A stretch of 64,000 bases of DNA. Source: an uncultured Sphingomonadales bacterium (GTDB lineage Bacteria; Pseudomonadota; Alphaproteobacteria; Sphingomonadales; Sphingomonadaceae). The notes beneath the pieces are model-generated. The model was not told the origin of the DNA. It searched no databases and saw only the letters and a list, made by a program, of their open reading frames with translations. The position numbers were made by a program, and so were the translations under genes. The DNA lies in NCBI GenBank assembly GCA_903832325.1, contig CAILBC010000022.1:124001-188000 (forward strand). The letters run 5' to 3'. Positions 44,877-53,792 of this stretch are shown here, piece after piece. How positions within the stretch are numbered: position 1 is the stretch's first letter; every line of letters starts with the position of its first letter.

Positions 44877-45907
44877 GCCGTCGTTTCCCCGCCGAGAGCG
44901 GCCGGGCGTGGTTCACGCGCGGCAAGCAGCCCGGTGACAAACCCGGTCGCCCAGCCGAAATGCATGACCAGCGCGGCCAGGCCGCTGCCGAGTGCGCAAC
45001 GGCTGCGATGGCGCAGCGCGAGCAGGATCGAGGTTGCCGACAGGACCACGACATAGCTGGCGGGAACCAGCCACAGCTCTGGCCGGAACGGTGCGCCCAG
45101 CGTGGCCAGCACGATCGCCGCAACCCCTGTTGGCACCAGCACCTGCCGCACCCGCAGGCTTGACGGATGGCGCCGCACGGTGCGCGACCGGCCGCGGCCA
45201 TAATTGCGATACTGGCGCCACAATGCCGGCAATGTTGGCCGCACGAAATACGTCAGGCGGATTGCCGGTTCCATCCAGATCCGGCCGCCCCACCGGGCCA
45301 GCCGGCAATCGAGCTCCGCATCTTCGTTATGGGTAAAGCTTTCGTCATAGCCGCCCGCTGCCAGATAGCTGGCCATGCGCCATGCCGCATGGTGGCCGTG
45401 ATCGATCCACCCGGCATGCCGGCCGCCGCGATGCGCCGATCCGCCGGACCCCAATGGCGTGTCCGACACCCAGGCGATGGCGCGCGCCATGCAGGTTTGA
45501 CCGCGTGAATCCATTGGCACGACCACGGCATCGGCGCCGGTGCGTTGCAGCGTTGCCACCAGGTCGGCCACATATCCCGGCGGATAGGCGGTGTGGGCAT
45601 CGGCGCGCACCAGCCATTGCGCATCGGCGCGGCTGCGTGCCACCAGATTGACCGCCGCGCCTTGCAGCCGGCGCGGATTGGGCATCAGCCGCACGCGTGG
45701 ATCGCGCGCGGCAATCGCCGCCACGCGCGCCTGGGTGCCATCGCTGCTGCCGCCATCGGCCACCACGATATCGACAGGCAGATGATCGGGCAGTCCGGCG
45801 GCCAGTTCGCGCAGCACCCGGTCGATGGCGCGCACCTCGTTCAGCACGGGCACGACGATCAGCACGGTTCCATTCGGCCCATTGTCGTTAGCCACGCCGC
45901 CAATCAT
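44873..45907 (-). CDS. ExoA-like glycosyltransferase family 2
   Basis: A 344-residue GT2 with VLIVVPVLNEVRAIDRVL, IVVADGGSSDGT, WLVRADAHTAYPPGYV, GYDESFTHNEDAELDCRL and the RQYRNYGRGRSRTVRRHP (Q/RxxRW-like) segment, then two to four C-terminal membrane helices. This arrangement matches succinoglycan ExoA, a beta-1,3-glucosyltransferase working on the lipid-linked repeat unit. ATGA overlaps join it to both neighbours. Confidence 0.9.
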   Translation of the reverse strand: MIGGVANDNGPNGTVLIVVPVLNEVRAIDRVLRELAAGLPDHLPVDIVVADGGSSDGTQARVAAIAARDPRVRLMPNPRRLQGAAVNLVARSRADAQWLVRADAHTAYPPGYVADLVATLQRTGADAVVVPMDSRGQTCMARAIAWVSDTPLGSGGSAHRGGRHAGWIDHGHHAAWRMASYLAAGGYDESFTHNEDAELDCRLARWGGRIWMEPAIRLTYFVRPTLPALWRQYRNYGRGRSRTVRRHPSSLRVRQVLVPTGVAAIVLATLGAPFRPELWLVPASYVVVLSATSILLALRHRSRCALGSGLAALVMHFGWATGFVTGLLAAREPRPAALGGETTA

Positions 45908-47136
45908 GCGCGTCCCTTTCGCCGCGCCAGCACCTGGCGATAGATGGCCGCGGTCTGCACGCCGATTTCGTCCCAGCCGGGCACATGCGCGCCCCGTTCC
46001 GGGCGACGCCCGATGCCCTGCGCCAGCGCGCGCGCCAGATCGGCCGCATCGCCCGGCATGACCAGCTGGCCCATGGACCCGTCGCGCCCGATCACTTCGG
46101 CAAACGCGCCGAGGTCGCTGGCAATCACCCAGCGCTGCAGCCCGGCGACCAGGAACAACACGCCGCTGGCCTCGATCGCGCGATAGGGAAAGACAAAGCC
46201 ATCGGCACTGCCCAGCAGATCAGCCATTGCCTGTTCGTCCAGCCGGCCCCGCACCACCTGCAGCAGTGGCGCCGCAAGCCCCAAATCGGCCGCGCGCCGC
46301 AGCAACGGCGCCAGATCGATCAGCGGATCGCCGGCCACCACCACCTCCAGCCGGTCGCGCAAGGCAGGCGGCAGCAGGCCCAGCGCCTCGATCAGCACAT
46401 CGACCCCTTTGTAGCTTTGCAGGCGGCCGAACAGCACGATGCGCCAGCGGCCGGCCGCCTTGTCGACCACGGGGCGCGGGCTGCGCCGCAGTGCGAGCGG
46501 GCCGTGCGCAATCACGCTGATCGCATCCGGATCGGCACCGCGCGCGATCAGGCTGGCGCGCGCGCCGGGGGTGTGCACGATCAGATGATCGGCCGCGGCA
46601 AACAGGGCGTCAAAACCGTGGCGTTGCAGCACGCTGACCCCCGCACCGTTGAACGGGGTGACATCGTGCACGGTCAACACCACCGGGCAGTGGCGCGCGA
46701 TGCGGCGCATGGCGGGGCCATCGAACACGGGCATGATGGCCCATTGGAAATGAACCAGATCAAATCCGCCCTGGCGCGCGCAGCGTCCGATCCGCCGCAG
46801 ATCGAGCGCGTGTTCGCAGCCCTTGAAAAGCTGGCCCATGACAAGCTCGACACGCCGCCCCTTGCGCCGGTTGGGCCCGTCGCTGCGGCGATAGCAGACC
46901 AGCGCCTGGTCCGCAGGGTTCAGATCGGCCTCTTCACCGTGGCGCAGCGCGCGCGTCGCCCAGGCCGTGTCCACCCCCGCAGCGGCCAGCCCTGCGGATA
47001 GCGCCGCATCGTAAGGCGCGGTGAACAGCGATGGATCGACCTGCAGCACGCGCAGCGGCGCAGCCGGATCGCGCGGGGGCAACGCGGCGGATTGCGGCAG
47101 GAACTGGCCCGGGCCGGCGGGATCGCGCGGGCTCAT
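45904..47136 (-). CDS. Glycosyltransferase family 4-type
   Basis: A 410-residue GT-B enzyme: LQVDPSLFTAPYDAALSAGL, VVLTVHDVTPFN, IVLFGRLQSYKGVDVLIEAL and the donor site FVFPYRAIEASGVLFLVAGL, in which EASG replaces the usual E-G-F-G pattern. The ATG at 47136 overlaps the GH16 stop (ATGA), so the longer upstream frame is rejected. Probably adds a repeat-unit sugar. Confidence 0.9.
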   Translation of the reverse strand: MSPRDPAGPGQFLPQSAALPPRDPAAPLRVLQVDPSLFTAPYDAALSAGLAAAGVDTAWATRALRHGEEADLNPADQALVCYRRSDGPNRRKGRRVELVMGQLFKGCEHALDLRRIGRCARQGGFDLVHFQWAIMPVFDGPAMRRIARHCPVVLTVHDVTPFNGAGVSVLQRHGFDALFAAADHLIVHTPGARASLIARGADPDAISVIAHGPLALRRSPRPVVDKAAGRWRIVLFGRLQSYKGVDVLIEALGLLPPALRDRLEVVVAGDPLIDLAPLLRRAADLGLAAPLLQVVRGRLDEQAMADLLGSADGFVFPYRAIEASGVLFLVAGLQRWVIASDLGAFAEVIGRDGSMGQLVMPGDAADLARALAQGIGRRPERGAHVPGWDEIGVQTAAIYRQVLARRKGRA

Positions 47137-48137
47137 GCGCGGGTAACCCGGACCCAGCGCAAATCGAGCGCGAAAGGCGCGGTGGCCGCGGTGCTGGGCG
47201 CAGCCAGCCCGCCGACCTGCTGGCTGACGATGATCGTCATCGGATCGTCGAAACCATCGGGCGCGGCGATGCGGCAGTGTTCCGCGCCATTCAGCGAAAA
47301 GCGGATTTCGTGCGGCAGGCGCGTGACCGCGGCGACAATCCAGCCGCGCGGCATGATCGCATGGGGGCACCCGGCCGTGCGCAATTGCCCGGCGCCATCG
47401 CGATAATGGATCACCTGGCGCACGCGCATGCGGCCATCGGGATCATTGGTGATTTCCGCCACGTCGATTTCAGGCGGCCAGCGGCGATGGGCCGGATCGT
47501 TGAGCATCCACAGCCCGCCCCAGGCCGAAGCGCCAGCACCGGGGCGGAGCATCGCCGAAACGGTTGTGCCAACCGGAAACGATGGCCGCGACTGCAACCA
47601 GGCCGAAGTCCAGCCCGCACCCTGCAGCACATCGCGCGTGTGCGGCGGCAGATCCGCCTGCCGCGCCACGGCCCTGGCGATCAGCACGCGTTCGCCGGCG
47701 ATGATCGGGCGGGCAAGCAGGCTGATCCCGCCCTGGTCTGCGGGCACGACCGGGTCGCGCCCGCCGCGCATCACGCCGGGATTCCAATAGATCTCTTCCC
47801 CCGGGCCGGCCTGCAACGCGGAACATTGCCCCACAGTGTCATCCCACGGCTGGGCGCAGCGCGACCAGTCTGCCCGGCGCGGCTGCCCGCCGGCAAAGCT
47901 GTCTTGCCAGATCGTATCCGCTGCGGCCTGCGCCTCTGCCGGCGATTTGGCCGAAGTACCGCCGGGGCTGGCCCAAGTACCGCCGAGGCCGGCCGAACGC
48001 GCCGCCACCGCGCCGAGGCACACCGAAAGCATGGCCGCTGCAATTGCCAGGCGGTGCAAGGCGGACGCGCGCGCGCCGGCCTGCCGGCCGAAATGCCGCG
48101 TGGCGGGTTGAGGAAGCCAAGTGATCATGCGTGCCAT
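47133..48137 (-). CDS. Secreted GH16-like polysaccharide hydrolase
   Basis: A 334-residue protein with a cleavable N-terminal hydrophobic segment (LHRLAIAAAMLSVCLGAVAA), a Gly/Pro linker, and a beta-sandwich domain with WGGLWMLND and catalytic PPEIDVAEI (EIDxxE). This is the GH16 signature seen in ExoK-like succinoglycan depolymerases. Two 21-bp repeats lie in the linker. It heads the run of five coupled genes and may process the product that they make. Confidence 0.87.
   Translation of the reverse strand: MARMITWLPQPATRHFGRQAGARASALHRLAIAAAMLSVCLGAVAARSAGLGGTWASPGGTSAKSPAEAQAAADTIWQDSFAGGQPRRADWSRCAQPWDDTVGQCSALQAGPGEEIYWNPGVMRGGRDPVVPADQGGISLLARPIIAGERVLIARAVARQADLPPHTRDVLQGAGWTSAWLQSRPSFPVGTTVSAMLRPGAGASAWGGLWMLNDPAHRRWPPEIDVAEITNDPDGRMRVRQVIHYRDGAGQLRTAGCPHAIMPRGWIVAAVTRLPHEIRFSLNGAEHCRIAAPDGFDDPMTIIVSQQVGGLAAPSTAATAPFALDLRWVRVTRA
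47949..47990. repeat. 21-bp duplication in the GH16 linker
   Basis: Copies 47949-47969 and 47970-47990 differ at three positions and encode a duplicated GGTWASP/GGTSAKS-like stretch between signal peptide and catalytic domain. Confidence 0.8.
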
Positions 48138-48374
48138 GGTTCCGGTTCAGGGTTTGTGGCAAAGCGTTGCCAGATGCGGCCCGATTCCCCGCCGGGCCGC
48201 CGCAGACCCGTCAATTACGCGATCAAAGACGGCGTCGCGTGGCCGATCGCGCCCGTTTCGAAGCTAACTTCGCAACCGGCTGGCGCTGTCGCTGGTATTG
48301 GATGCGGGACCGATCGATCGGCAACGGGCCGACGCGGTCATATCGCGCAACGCATCACGCAAAGGGCCACAGGC

Positions 48375-48626
48375 ATGGAAACGGTGTTCGACTGGTTGAC
48401 CGTGGGGATTTTCGCCGGACTTGCCGTGCTGTTTCTGCAGCGTTCGGCCGGCCCCCGGCCAAAGGACGACCGGATTGCCTATTATCTCCCCCCGGCGATG
48501 GGCTGCGCGGCGGCCAATTACCTGGGCAATCACGATTGGCGCATGATCGCGGTGGTGCTGATGACAGGCACGATTGCCTATGTCTGGATCGTGCTGAAAC
48601 CGCTGCGCCACAGCGACCTGGCCTGA
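48375..48626 (+). CDS. XrtV sorting system accessory protein-like
   Basis: An 83-residue membrane protein starting METVFDWLTVGIFAGLAVLFLQRS. Three hydrophobic helices (about 8-22, 40-52, 57-73) and the signatures FDWLTV, YLPPAMGCAAANYLGN and IAYVWIVLKP agree with what I remember of the small sphingomonad protein annotated as XrtV sorting system accessory protein. It stands alone on the plus strand between two minus-strand EPS blocks. The exosortase itself is not in the window but may lie beyond 64000. Confidence 0.7.
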   Translation: METVFDWLTVGIFAGLAVLFLQRSAGPRPKDDRIAYYLPPAMGCAAANYLGNHDWRMIAVVLMTGTIAYVWIVLKPLRHSDLA

Positions 48627-48696
48627 CCGGACGCGCGGTTCGGGCACCGGCGGAAAGCCGATCGCACCATTTCCGATCCGACCCGTTTCGGGCCGA

Positions 48697-50004
48697 TCAG
48701 GGCGCGGTGCGCAGCGCCACCAGCCGCGATGCGACGATCAGCACGACCAGAAACAGCGCGTGGCCGGCCAGAAAACCGGCGACGACACCGTTCACCCCGC
48801 CCAGCACCTGCACCCCGCCCAGCATGAGCAGCCCGGACCCGATGCTGGCGCCGATCGCCAGCGCGGCGCGCAGGCCCTGGTGGCCTGCCCCGGTCAAAGT
48901 ATCGGCGGCGAGGTATTGCAGCCCGATCAGCGGCAGCGCGCCGGCCAGCAGGACTGCAGCCTGGCGCGACCCCGCAAAATCATGCCCCAGAACGTGCGGC
49001 AGGATCTGCGCGGCCGTGGCCACTGCCGCAAACGCGGCCAGCCCGGTGGCCAGCATCGCCGGCACTTGCGACCGGGCATACGCGCGCGTGGCGGCGATTC
49101 CCGACACGCCCCGGCGAAAGAATTCGGGATAGAGCATGCGCGTCAACACCTGGATCGGGAACAGCCCCACCACCAGCAGCCGGGCGCCCGCAGCATAGGC
49201 ACCCAGCGCGGCCGGGTCGGCAAACCCTGCCAGCACCAGCCGGTCGATATTGCCCTGCAGCGCACGCGCGGTCTGGTTCACGGCAAAGGCGGGCCCGGCA
49301 CGAAAATCGTGCGCCGACCAGACAAAGCGCGGCCGGCCATAACGACAGGCGACATAAAGGCACAGCCCCAGCGCCAGCACGATCGATTGCGCCAGCACGA
49401 CCCAAACCCACAGCCCCAGCGCGCGCGCCACGGCAAAAAAGCACAACGCTGAAACCAGCCGGGTCAGCGCCGTGACCACGCGCACCAGCGCGGCCCCCGG
49501 CATGTCACCATGCGCCACCAGGATCGATTCGGTCGATGCCGCAAACCGCGCCGCGATCATTTCGCCCGCCAGCCCGATCAGCGCCACCGCAAACGGCATG
49601 GCCAGCCCGCCGCCCAGCATCAGCAGTCCGGCCCCGGCCAGCAGCACCGGCGGAAACGTTGCGGCAAAGGCCACCAGCATCTGCCCGAAATGGCGTGGAA
49701 AGCTTTTCGCATCACGTGCCACGCCGCGCACCAGCACATCGCTGATGCCACAGCCGATCAGTTCGATCAGGATCGCCGCGAGCGCGGTGACAGTTGCATA
49801 AAGCCCGAAAGCGATGACCCCAAGCCCGCGCGCGGTAATCGCGAAGGTGACGAATTGCAGCGCCAGCGCGATGCCCGTGGGGCCCAGCGCCTGGCCATAG
49901 CGCAACACCCCCCGCGGCAAGCGCACCACCCGCCGGCGCGGCGATACCGGCCGGGCAACCCTTTGATCGAGCATGGCAGCGTTGGCCGGATCAGACGCTG
50001 CCAT
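48697..50004 (-). CDS. Polysaccharide flippase (Wzx-like, MATE/MVF fold)
   Basis: A 435-residue protein with 12 or so membrane helices: TGIALALQFVTFAITARGLG at the start, FAVNQTARALQGNIDRLVLAGF in the middle and GHQGLRAALAIGAS late, as in polysaccharide transporters of the oligosaccharide flippase superfamily. It would move lipid-linked repeat units to the periplasmic face. The ATG at 50004 overlaps the Wzy-like gene by 14 bp, so flippase and polymerase are coupled. Confidence 0.9.
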   Translation of the reverse strand: MAASDPANAAMLDQRVARPVSPRRRVVRLPRGVLRYGQALGPTGIALALQFVTFAITARGLGVIAFGLYATVTALAAILIELIGCGISDVLVRGVARDAKSFPRHFGQMLVAFAATFPPVLLAGAGLLMLGGGLAMPFAVALIGLAGEMIAARFAASTESILVAHGDMPGAALVRVVTALTRLVSALCFFAVARALGLWVWVVLAQSIVLALGLCLYVACRYGRPRFVWSAHDFRAGPAFAVNQTARALQGNIDRLVLAGFADPAALGAYAAGARLLVVGLFPIQVLTRMLYPEFFRRGVSGIAATRAYARSQVPAMLATGLAAFAAVATAAQILPHVLGHDFAGSRQAAVLLAGALPLIGLQYLAADTLTGAGHQGLRAALAIGASIGSGLLMLGGVQVLGGVNGVVAGFLAGHALFLVVLIVASRLVALRTAP

Positions 50005-51406
50005 GGGCCGGCCCGCCGCCGATCGGCGCAAGGCCGCTGGCCCGCGGGCCCGGCACCTGCAATTGGGGCCCCTGCAATTGGGGCCCCTGCAATTCCTGCC
50101 CCTGCAATTGCGGCCCCTGCAGTTCCTGCCATTGCCAGGCGCGCAACAGCACGATCAGGAACAGCCCGGAACCGACGCCGAACACTTCGTGCGTTTCATC
50201 AAGCCCGCTGACCAGAAAGAACAGCGTGAATGCCAAAAGCAGCATTCGCCCCCGGCAATCGGGATGCCGGATCAGATTGATCAGGATCGCCGCGATGGCT
50301 CCGCCATAGGCCACCAGCCCGATCAGCCCGGTTTCGCCAAAGATCGCGATGGCCATGTTGTGGGGGGTGAAGATCCTGCCCAGACTTTGAAACCGCAGGC
50401 CGACATCGGCCGTTGTCAGCGAAAGCCCGGTAAAGCTGCCTGGCCCGGCGCCGAACAGCCAGGTATCGAGCGCACGCGAGAAATAGGCCTGCCAGATCGA
50501 GGTGCGCCCGGTCAGCGTGACATTCCGCCCCATCGCGGCCAGCAAGACCACATATTCGCCCCGGGCAATCGTCCCGACAAGGCCCAGAACCGCGCAGTTG
50601 GCAAGGATTTGCAACCCGGTCGAAAGACCAAGCCACCGCCAGAAGGCGATCATCGCCAGAATGGAGACCACCGCCGCCAGGGCAAGGACCGTACCGGCCG
50701 AATGCGCATGATAGAGGCAGACAAGCGCAGTCACACAAAGGCCAACCCGCACGACCACGCGAACCGACCCGCCAAATGCGGCAAGCAGCACGGCAAACCC
50801 GGCATACCAGGCCAGCCAGTTCTTGTTGACGAAAATGCCGCGCCAGGCGCCGTGTGCCAGCCGGCCATCGACGACCACGCCGATCCTGGGGCGCAACACG
50901 GCAATCGCGATCGATGCCAGCAGCGCGATCATGAACCAGGCCGCCAGCACCAGCGGCAGATTGCCCCCGCGCAAGGCCTTTCCGACCAGGCAGGCCGCAA
51001 ACATCGTGATCAGCCAAAGCGCGATTTCGGCAAGGCCCACCACCGGTTCGACGCTCAGCAGCGCCGAAACGGTGGCAACCGCCACGAACGGCACAAAGGC
51101 ACCGAGCGGACCCAGCAAGTCCGAAGGATCACCAGCCAGCACTTCGGACAGGACACCGATCGCCACCACCAGCCAGGTAAGGCGCCGCAATTGCACCAGC
51201 AGCTCGATCGCCGTCGGGCTGACCACGGCAAAGGCCATGGTGACCTGGGTGAGCAGGAGCACGACAACCACCGGCCAGATCAGGCGCCGCGCGGTTCCCG
51301 GCTGCCAGCGCAAATGCGGCAGCTCTGCACGAACCCCGGGCAACGGGCCGAGCACAGGTGGCGTCCGGTCCAAAAACAGTTCTGCCACGTGATTGCCGGC
51401 AAGCAT
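49991..51406 (-). CDS. O-antigen polymerase/ligase-like protein (Wzy)
   Basis: A 471-residue protein with 10-12 membrane helices and a large periplasmic loop that has FVNKNWLAWYAGF, GRTSIWQAYFSRAL and GAGPGSFTGL, then HNMAIAIFGETGLIGLVAYG: the usual O-antigen ligase/Wzy pattern (GR...W, H.N). It probably joins repeat units. The last 45 residues are a hydrophilic tail made by five 15-bp repeats (LQGPQ type), outside the membrane domain. Confidence 0.9.
   Translation of the reverse strand: MLAGNHVAELFLDRTPPVLGPLPGVRAELPHLRWQPGTARRLIWPVVVVLLLTQVTMAFAVVSPTAIELLVQLRRLTWLVVAIGVLSEVLAGDPSDLLGPLGAFVPFVAVATVSALLSVEPVVGLAEIALWLITMFAACLVGKALRGGNLPLVLAAWFMIALLASIAIAVLRPRIGVVVDGRLAHGAWRGIFVNKNWLAWYAGFAVLLAAFGGSVRVVVRVGLCVTALVCLYHAHSAGTVLALAAVVSILAMIAFWRWLGLSTGLQILANCAVLGLVGTIARGEYVVLLAAMGRNVTLTGRTSIWQAYFSRALDTWLFGAGPGSFTGLSLTTADVGLRFQSLGRIFTPHNMAIAIFGETGLIGLVAYGGAIAAILINLIRHPDCRGRMLLLAFTLFFLVSGLDETHEVFGVGSGLFLIVLLRAWQWQELQGPQLQGQELQGPQLQGPQLQVPGPRASGLAPIGGGPAHGSV
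50056..50130. repeat. Five 15-bp tandem repeats in the wzy 3' end
   Basis: Units 50056-50070, 50071-50085, 50086-50100, 50101-50115 and 50116-50130, all starting cctgca, with two alternating endings (attggggcc and attcctgcc types). They encode five LQGPQ/LQGQE-like pentapeptides in the Wzy C-terminal tail. As at kpsS, the alternation points to a 30-bp second-order duplication. Confidence 0.9.
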
Positions 51407-51781
51407 GCATCGAGCCCTTTTTTCAAAACCGTGGTCCTGTCCGACGCGCCGCGCCGCGCGGCGGCACGTTTCCGGATCAGGCGAGCGACTGCCCGGGGCG
51501 GGCGGCGGCCAGGGGAACCATCACCGCGTTGGCCGGCCGGCATCAAGCCGAGGCTGGTCGGAAATGGCGGCTAAACCCCCTGCGCGCAGCGCCGGGCGCA
51601 GCACGCGCCGATATCCGCAGGCGACGCCGCGCCCGGGTTGCGGCGCTGCAGTGCTGGCCAGGTATTCGGTCGGCAGATATTCGGCCGGAACGTATCCGGC
51701 TGGCAGGTCGTTGGCCGGATTAAAACCGAAATGGCGCCCTTGATCCTTTGTCCACCACCCCTGGCGCGGCATGTTCGGGCA
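51407..51781. other. Divergent intergenic region with short repeats
   Basis: About 375 bp between the Wzy-like gene and a second acyltransferase. Bases 51660-51722 hold three or four degenerate copies of a ggtattcgg-type unit of about 16 bp. No gene is supported; promoters for both sides should be here but are not evident. Confidence 0.5.
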
Positions 51782-52972
51782 ATGCCGCCAACTGCTTCCG
51801 ACAAGGCCGGGGAAAAACCCGCAAAGGCCACCACGCCGCCCGGTCACCTGGCCGCGCTCGATGCGATGCGCGGCGTTGCCGCGCTGGCGGTGGTGGCATT
51901 TCACGCCCACGCGATGCTTGCGCCGTTTGATATCGGCCACGCCTATCTTGCGGTGGACCTGTTCTTCGGGCTTAGCGGACTGGTGATCGCCCGGGCCTAT
52001 TCGGCGCGGCTCGACGCTGGCTTGCGGGCCGGGACTTTCCTGCGCCTCCGGTTCGTCAGGCTCTATCCGCTCTATGCGCTGGGCGTGCTGGCCGGTGCAG
52101 CCGAGGTGGTGCTGGCACTTGCGCTGACAGGGCATGACGCCAACCCGTCGCTGGCCCCCCGGCGGCTGATTGTCGCGCTGGTCAGCGCCGCCATGATGGT
52201 GCCATCGCCGCTCGCGATTGATCCGATCGGGCGGCTGGCGCCGTTCAACGTGGCGGCGTGGTCGCTGTTTTTTGAAATGGCGGCCAACATCATGCTGGCG
52301 CTGCTGTGGCGATGGCTGACGCCCGCGCGGCTTTGGCTGGTGATTGCGGTGTCGGGGATGATTCTGGCAGCCGGCATTGTCCTGCATGGCAGCGCGGATG
52401 TCGGTGCCGACTGGTCCTCTGCCGGGCTGGCCATCGCGCGCACGGCATTTTCGTTTTTCCTGGGGGTGGCGATCGAACGGCATGTGCCGGCCCGGCCGCA
52501 CCGCGCCGGACCGGTCTGGCCGCTGCTGGGTGGTCTGGTCCTGCTGCTTGCCTTGCCGCGGGCACTGGTCTGGCCGTGGTACGATATCGCCTGCATCGGC
52601 CTGGCTTTCCCCGCGCTGATCGTGGCCGGGGCCACGATGGTTCCGCGCGCCCGGCGCCTGTCGCAGGCGCTGGGCGATCTGTCATACCCGATCTATGCGC
52701 TGCACACCCCGCTGCTGGTGCTGGCAGGGGTGGTGCTGCGGCGGCTGCACGCCGCGCCTGCCGCACCGGCGCCCATTGCCGGCATAGTCGCGCTGGCGGC
52801 CACGGCCGGTGTGGCGATGGCGGTTGCGCGCATGTGCGATCTGCCCCTGCGCAACCGCCTGGGCGCGCTGCTGGGGGTGCGCAAGCAGGGGATCGACCCG
52901 CCGCGCAAGCGCCGATCGGATCGCGCCACCCGATCACCCGATCGGCGGCGCAATCATCTATCCAGGCCCTGA
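51782..52972 (+). CDS. Membrane acyltransferase, AT3 type
   Basis: A 396-residue protein with about ten membrane helices. LDAMRGVAALAVVAFHAH holds the R and His of acyltransferase-3; AYLAVDLFFGLSGLVIA, RLRFVRLYPLYALG and WSLFFEMAANIML are the other family marks. It probably decorates the exopolysaccharide. Starts at 51782 (MPPTASDKAG) or 51731; the earlier part is unlike the family. The C-terminal tail is Arg-rich. Confidence 0.9.
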   Translation: MPPTASDKAGEKPAKATTPPGHLAALDAMRGVAALAVVAFHAHAMLAPFDIGHAYLAVDLFFGLSGLVIARAYSARLDAGLRAGTFLRLRFVRLYPLYALGVLAGAAEVVLALALTGHDANPSLAPRRLIVALVSAAMMVPSPLAIDPIGRLAPFNVAAWSLFFEMAANIMLALLWRWLTPARLWLVIAVSGMILAAGIVLHGSADVGADWSSAGLAIARTAFSFFLGVAIERHVPARPHRAGPVWPLLGGLVLLLALPRALVWPWYDIACIGLAFPALIVAGATMVPRARRLSQALGDLSYPIYALHTPLLVLAGVVLRRLHAAPAAPAPIAGIVALAATAGVAMAVARMCDLPLRNRLGALLGVRKQGIDPPRKRRSDRATRSPDRRRNHLSRP

Positions 52973-53004
52973 ACCCATAAATTGCACCATCGCGGTTTAT
53001 GCGA

Positions 53005-53625
53005 TTACGGCCCGGCGCCCATCATTTCCAGCCGGGCGATCACGGTGCGGATGTGGTGGTCGATCAGGCGGCGGGCCACATCGTCATCATAAAGCAGCGC
53101 GTGGCGCACGACCGAGGCCGTGGTTACGGTCGAGGTCAGCGTGAATTCCAGAAAATCGCGATCGTTGGGGATGCCGGTCACTGCCGAAAACAGGGCCGCC
53201 GCCGCGGCCACGCGCGCCTTCATCTGCTCGAAATCCAGCAGGCGCAGCGCCGGCACGTCCTGGCTGGCGATGAACAGCGCATCCATGCTGGGGTCGTGGC
53301 GGTTGAAATCGTAAAAGCTTTCGATTCCCGCCCGTGTCACCGCGCGCCAGCCCAGCGGCAGCGCGGCGCGCAGGCGCGCCTCGTTGTGCGCATCGATCAG
53401 CGCCGATTTGCGTTCACACAGCGCGAACAGGATCGCCTCCTTGTGCGCAAACATCTGATAGACGGTCTGTTTTCCGACCGCAGCACAGCGCGCGACATCG
53501 GCAATCGTGATCGCGCCATACCCGCGTTCATGGATCAGCCGTTGCGCGGCATCGAGTATCCGGTCGCGCTTGCGTTGCGACCGGGCCTGTTGCGGCGCAG
53601 TGCGGACGCCATAGTTTTCCATCAT
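53005..53625 (-). CDS. TetR-family regulator
   Basis: A 206-residue repressor-like protein. The N-terminal HTH is RILDAAQRLIHERGYGAITIADVARCAAVGKQTVYQMFAHKEAILF in segments (helix 3: VGKQTVYQMF). The ligand domain has no close match I can name. It is divergent from the AraC gene (167 bp apart) and may control it or the hydroxylase further right. MM start at 53625/53622. Confidence 0.88.
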   Translation of the reverse strand: MMENYGVRTAPQQARSQRKRDRILDAAQRLIHERGYGAITIADVARCAAVGKQTVYQMFAHKEAILFALCERKSALIDAHNEARLRAALPLGWRAVTRAGIESFYDFNRHDPSMDALFIASQDVPALRLLDFEQMKARVAAAAALFSAVTGIPNDRDFLEFTLTSTVTTASVVRHALLYDDDVARRLIDHHIRTVIARLEMMGAGP

Positions 53626-53792
53626 TTTCCGGTCATTCCGGTGCAGGCTCCTGACGCGACAGGCCGCAGGGCGGGGCGGGATTCGCGGCAAACCACCCTG
53701 AACCGGCAGCGGCGTGGACTCCATACCAAATTGCGTATAACCTGACCATTAGTCATGTTTGTGATTCGATCCCTCCCGAAACGGGGCACCGC

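Noticed and set aside
49973..51574. Plus-strand frame opposite the Wzy-like gene
   Set aside because: Charged shadow of a membrane protein; the minus strand shows clear hydrophobic helices.
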